Below are positions 42,713 to 43,909 of a stretch of DNA of 43,909 nucleotides, piece by piece. The stretch comes from Crocinitomicaceae bacterium (GTDB lineage: Bacteria; Bacteroidota; Bacteroidia; Flavobacteriales_D; Crocinitomicaceae), in the NCBI GenBank assembly GCA_020436025.1, contig JAGQYP010000029.1:1-43909 (forward strand), written 5' to 3'. How positions within the stretch are numbered: position 1 is the first letter of the stretch; every line of letters begins with the position of its first letter. A program made the position numbers and the translations under genes. The notes beneath the pieces were generated by a model. The model saw nothing but the letters and a program-made list of their open reading frames with translations, was not told where the DNA came from and ran no database searches.

Positions 42713-43659
42713 GTTCAGAAAAATCAATTGTATTCATGGGTACGCCCGAGTTTGCTTCTCACAGCTTAGAAAAACTCATTGCTTCCGATTTTACAATCAA
42801 GGCGGTGATCACAGCTCCGGACAGACCTGCAGGTCGCGGACAAAAAGTGATGTTTTCCAATGTGAAAGAAACGGCTCTGAAGCATGAATTACCTGTTTTA
42901 CAGCCCACCAACCTTAAAGATCCCGAATTCATCCAAGAACTCGAAAAATTAAATGCAGATCTCTTTGTTGTCGTAGCTTTCCGTATGCTTCCCGAAGTGG
43001 TTTGGTCCATGCCGAGATTAGGAACAATCAATTTACACGGCTCTTTATTACCCAATTACAGAGGAGCCGCACCGATTAATTGGGCTGTGATCAATGGGGA
43101 AACAGAGACTGGAGTAACTACATTTTTTATTGAGAAAGAGATTGATACAGGTAAAGTCATTGACACTGCTAAAACCCCAATCAGCAAAGAAGACAATGCA
43201 GGAACTGTTCATGATCGATTAATGGAAATTGGAGCCAATCTGTTGAGCACAACTGTTCAAAAAATATTTAATGGAGAAGCCTCTGGGACTCCACAAAAAG
43301 ACCTAATCACTGGTGAACTAAAAGAAGCACCGAAGATTTTTAAAGAGGATTGCAAAATAGACTGGAACCAACCTGCTGAAAAAGTTTTCAATAAGATAAG
43401 AGGGTTATCCCCTTACCCAGCTGCATTTACAAGTATTCAGAATACGGAAAATCAAAGTCAAAAATCGGTAAAAATCTTCCAAACTACACTTACTTCAAAG
43501 CCTTCAAAAGCGGGAGAATTGAGACAAGAAGAAGGTTTGTTTATAGGTTGTGCAGACTATTTTTTAGAAATCGAAACTCTCCAATTAGAAGGGAAGAAAC
43601 GAATGGAAACTGAGGAATTTTTACGAGGATTTAGTTTCGAAAATTGGGAAATTGTTTAA
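42709..43659 (+). CDS. fmt: Methionyl-tRNA formyltransferase Fmt
   Basis: A 316-residue cytoplasmic enzyme that formylates initiator Met-tRNA with 10-formyltetrahydrofolate. The catalytic core is LHGSLLPNYRGAAPINWAVI, with the HxSLLPxxRG signature. The folate fold begins VFMGTPEFASHSLEKLIAS, and ITAPDRPAGRGQKV and FFIEKEIDTGKVI follow. The C-terminal tRNA-binding domain (about 205-316) includes WNQPAEKVFNKIRGLSPYPA. The length is typical. It overlaps the MATE gene by four bases. A secreted protein gene follows after 14 bases. Confidence 0.96.
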   Translation: MSSEKSIVFMGTPEFASHSLEKLIASDFTIKAVITAPDRPAGRGQKVMFSNVKETALKHELPVLQPTNLKDPEFIQELEKLNADLFVVVAFRMLPEVVWSMPRLGTINLHGSLLPNYRGAAPINWAVINGETETGVTTFFIEKEIDTGKVIDTAKTPISKEDNAGTVHDRLMEIGANLLSTTVQKIFNGEASGTPQKDLITGELKEAPKIFKEDCKIDWNQPAEKVFNKIRGLSPYPAAFTSIQNTENQSQKSVKIFQTTLTSKPSKAGELRQEEGLFIGCADYFLEIETLQLEGKKRMETEEFLRGFSFENWEIV

Positions 43660-43673
43660 TTTCATTCAGTTAG

Positions 43674-43909
43674 ATGAAAAAAGCTGGACTCCTCATATTG
43701 TTTTTTATTCCCCTATTTGTTTTTTCACAAAAGCATAAATACACGAAAGAGGAAAAAGATTCCATCAAAGACTATTATTCCAAAACCTCTTTTGAAGATT
43801 CCATAGTTTTCTCATCCGGAGATCATTTGGTAGGAAAAATTAAGCAATTAGACCGCGGAGTTTTAAAAGTAAAAACCCAATATTCCAAATCCGATTTTCA
43901 AATTAAATG
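43674..43909 (+). CDS. Exported protein, possibly DUF481-like (3' end cut off)
   Basis: The first 78 codons of a gene that continues beyond the right edge. Residues 1-19 form a signal peptide (LILFFIPLFVFSQ). The mature part has VFSSGDHLVGKIKQLDRGVL, then KVKTQYSKSDFQIK. The GD-x-x-x-GKI-x-x-L-x-x-G-x-L-x-x-x-T pattern is typical of the start of DUF481-type outer-membrane barrel proteins, and it also resembles the N-terminal domains of the paralogues at 8439-10108. It lies 14 bases after fmt on the same strand. The call is tentative because most of the protein is missing. Confidence 0.55.
   Translation, partial: MKKAGLLILFFIPLFVFSQKHKYTKEEKDSIKDYYSKTSFEDSIVFSSGDHLVGKIKQLDRGVLKVKTQYSKSDFQIK

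Overview
This 43.9 kb window is AT-rich, gene-dense chromosomal DNA from a member of the Bacteroidota, most likely Flavobacteriales. The evidence is a secreted protease with a type IX secretion (T9SS) C-terminal sorting domain, the PorD/DUF4835 T9SS protein, and Bacteroidota-type BamD, RNA polymerase omega and long NusB proteins. A serine-palmitoyltransferase-like enzyme and -7 promoter boxes of the TAnnTTTG type also fit. I count 46 protein genes, two of them cut by the window edges. I see no rRNA, tRNA, CRISPR array, insertion sequence or prophage. No stretch longer than about 170 bases lacks a gene, and five convergent gene pairs overlap at their 3' ends.

Layout. 1-2.7 kb: a LexA/CI-like self-cleaving repressor with its own operator, divergent from a TIGR01212 radical SAM gene and a second MiaA-like gene. 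2.6-7.5 kb: a DUF6702 protein, a large M43 metalloprotease exported by T9SS, and mnmA. 7.5-12.3 kb: small genes (61-residue unknown, TerB-like, DUF3820), then a translationally coupled operon of two paralogous outer-membrane-type proteins and a prolyl-oligopeptidase-family lipoprotein whose catalytic Ser and His appear to be lost. 12.3-15.5 kb (minus strand): a transglutaminase-like membrane protein, a methyltransferase and the serine-palmitoyltransferase-like enzyme. 15.6-22.3 kb (plus strand): bamD-rpoZ-coaBC-porD-recN, then a DUF4476 protein preceded by an exact sigma-54-type promoter, then DUF423. 22.3-26.8 kb: two DUF1573 lipoproteins (one frameshifted in its signal peptide), DUF4294, and the minus-strand operon leucine dehydrogenase-nusB-DUF1573-yajC. 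26.9-34.3 kb: an ABC half-exporter with a degenerate catalytic site, four unknown secreted or membrane proteins, a SulP transporter, a class IV aminotransferase and a rhomboid protease. 34.3-43.9 kb: an L,D-transpeptidase; a four-gene coupled minus-strand operon (TPR histidine kinase, unknown 138-residue protein, orphan ABC ATPase, YihY/BrkB membrane protein); an RlmI-like methyltransferase; a MATE exporter; fmt; and the start of a secreted protein.

How the genes work together. Most of the window is housekeeping: tRNA and rRNA modification and initiation (mnmA, the miaA-like gene, the rlmI-like gene, fmt), coenzyme A synthesis, DNA repair (recN), transcription (rpoZ, nusB) and envelope biogenesis (bamD, yajC, porD, the L,D-transpeptidase, sphingolipid synthesis). 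The least ordinary parts are the pseudo-peptidase operon at 8439-12267, the sigma-54-type promoter before the DUF4476 gene, the histidine-kinase/ABC/YihY operon at 35919-40141, and the repressor-operator arrangement at the left edge. Several genes lack a plausible ATG. In at least four cases the furthest-upstream TTG in frame belongs to a -7 promoter box, so the true start lies downstream.
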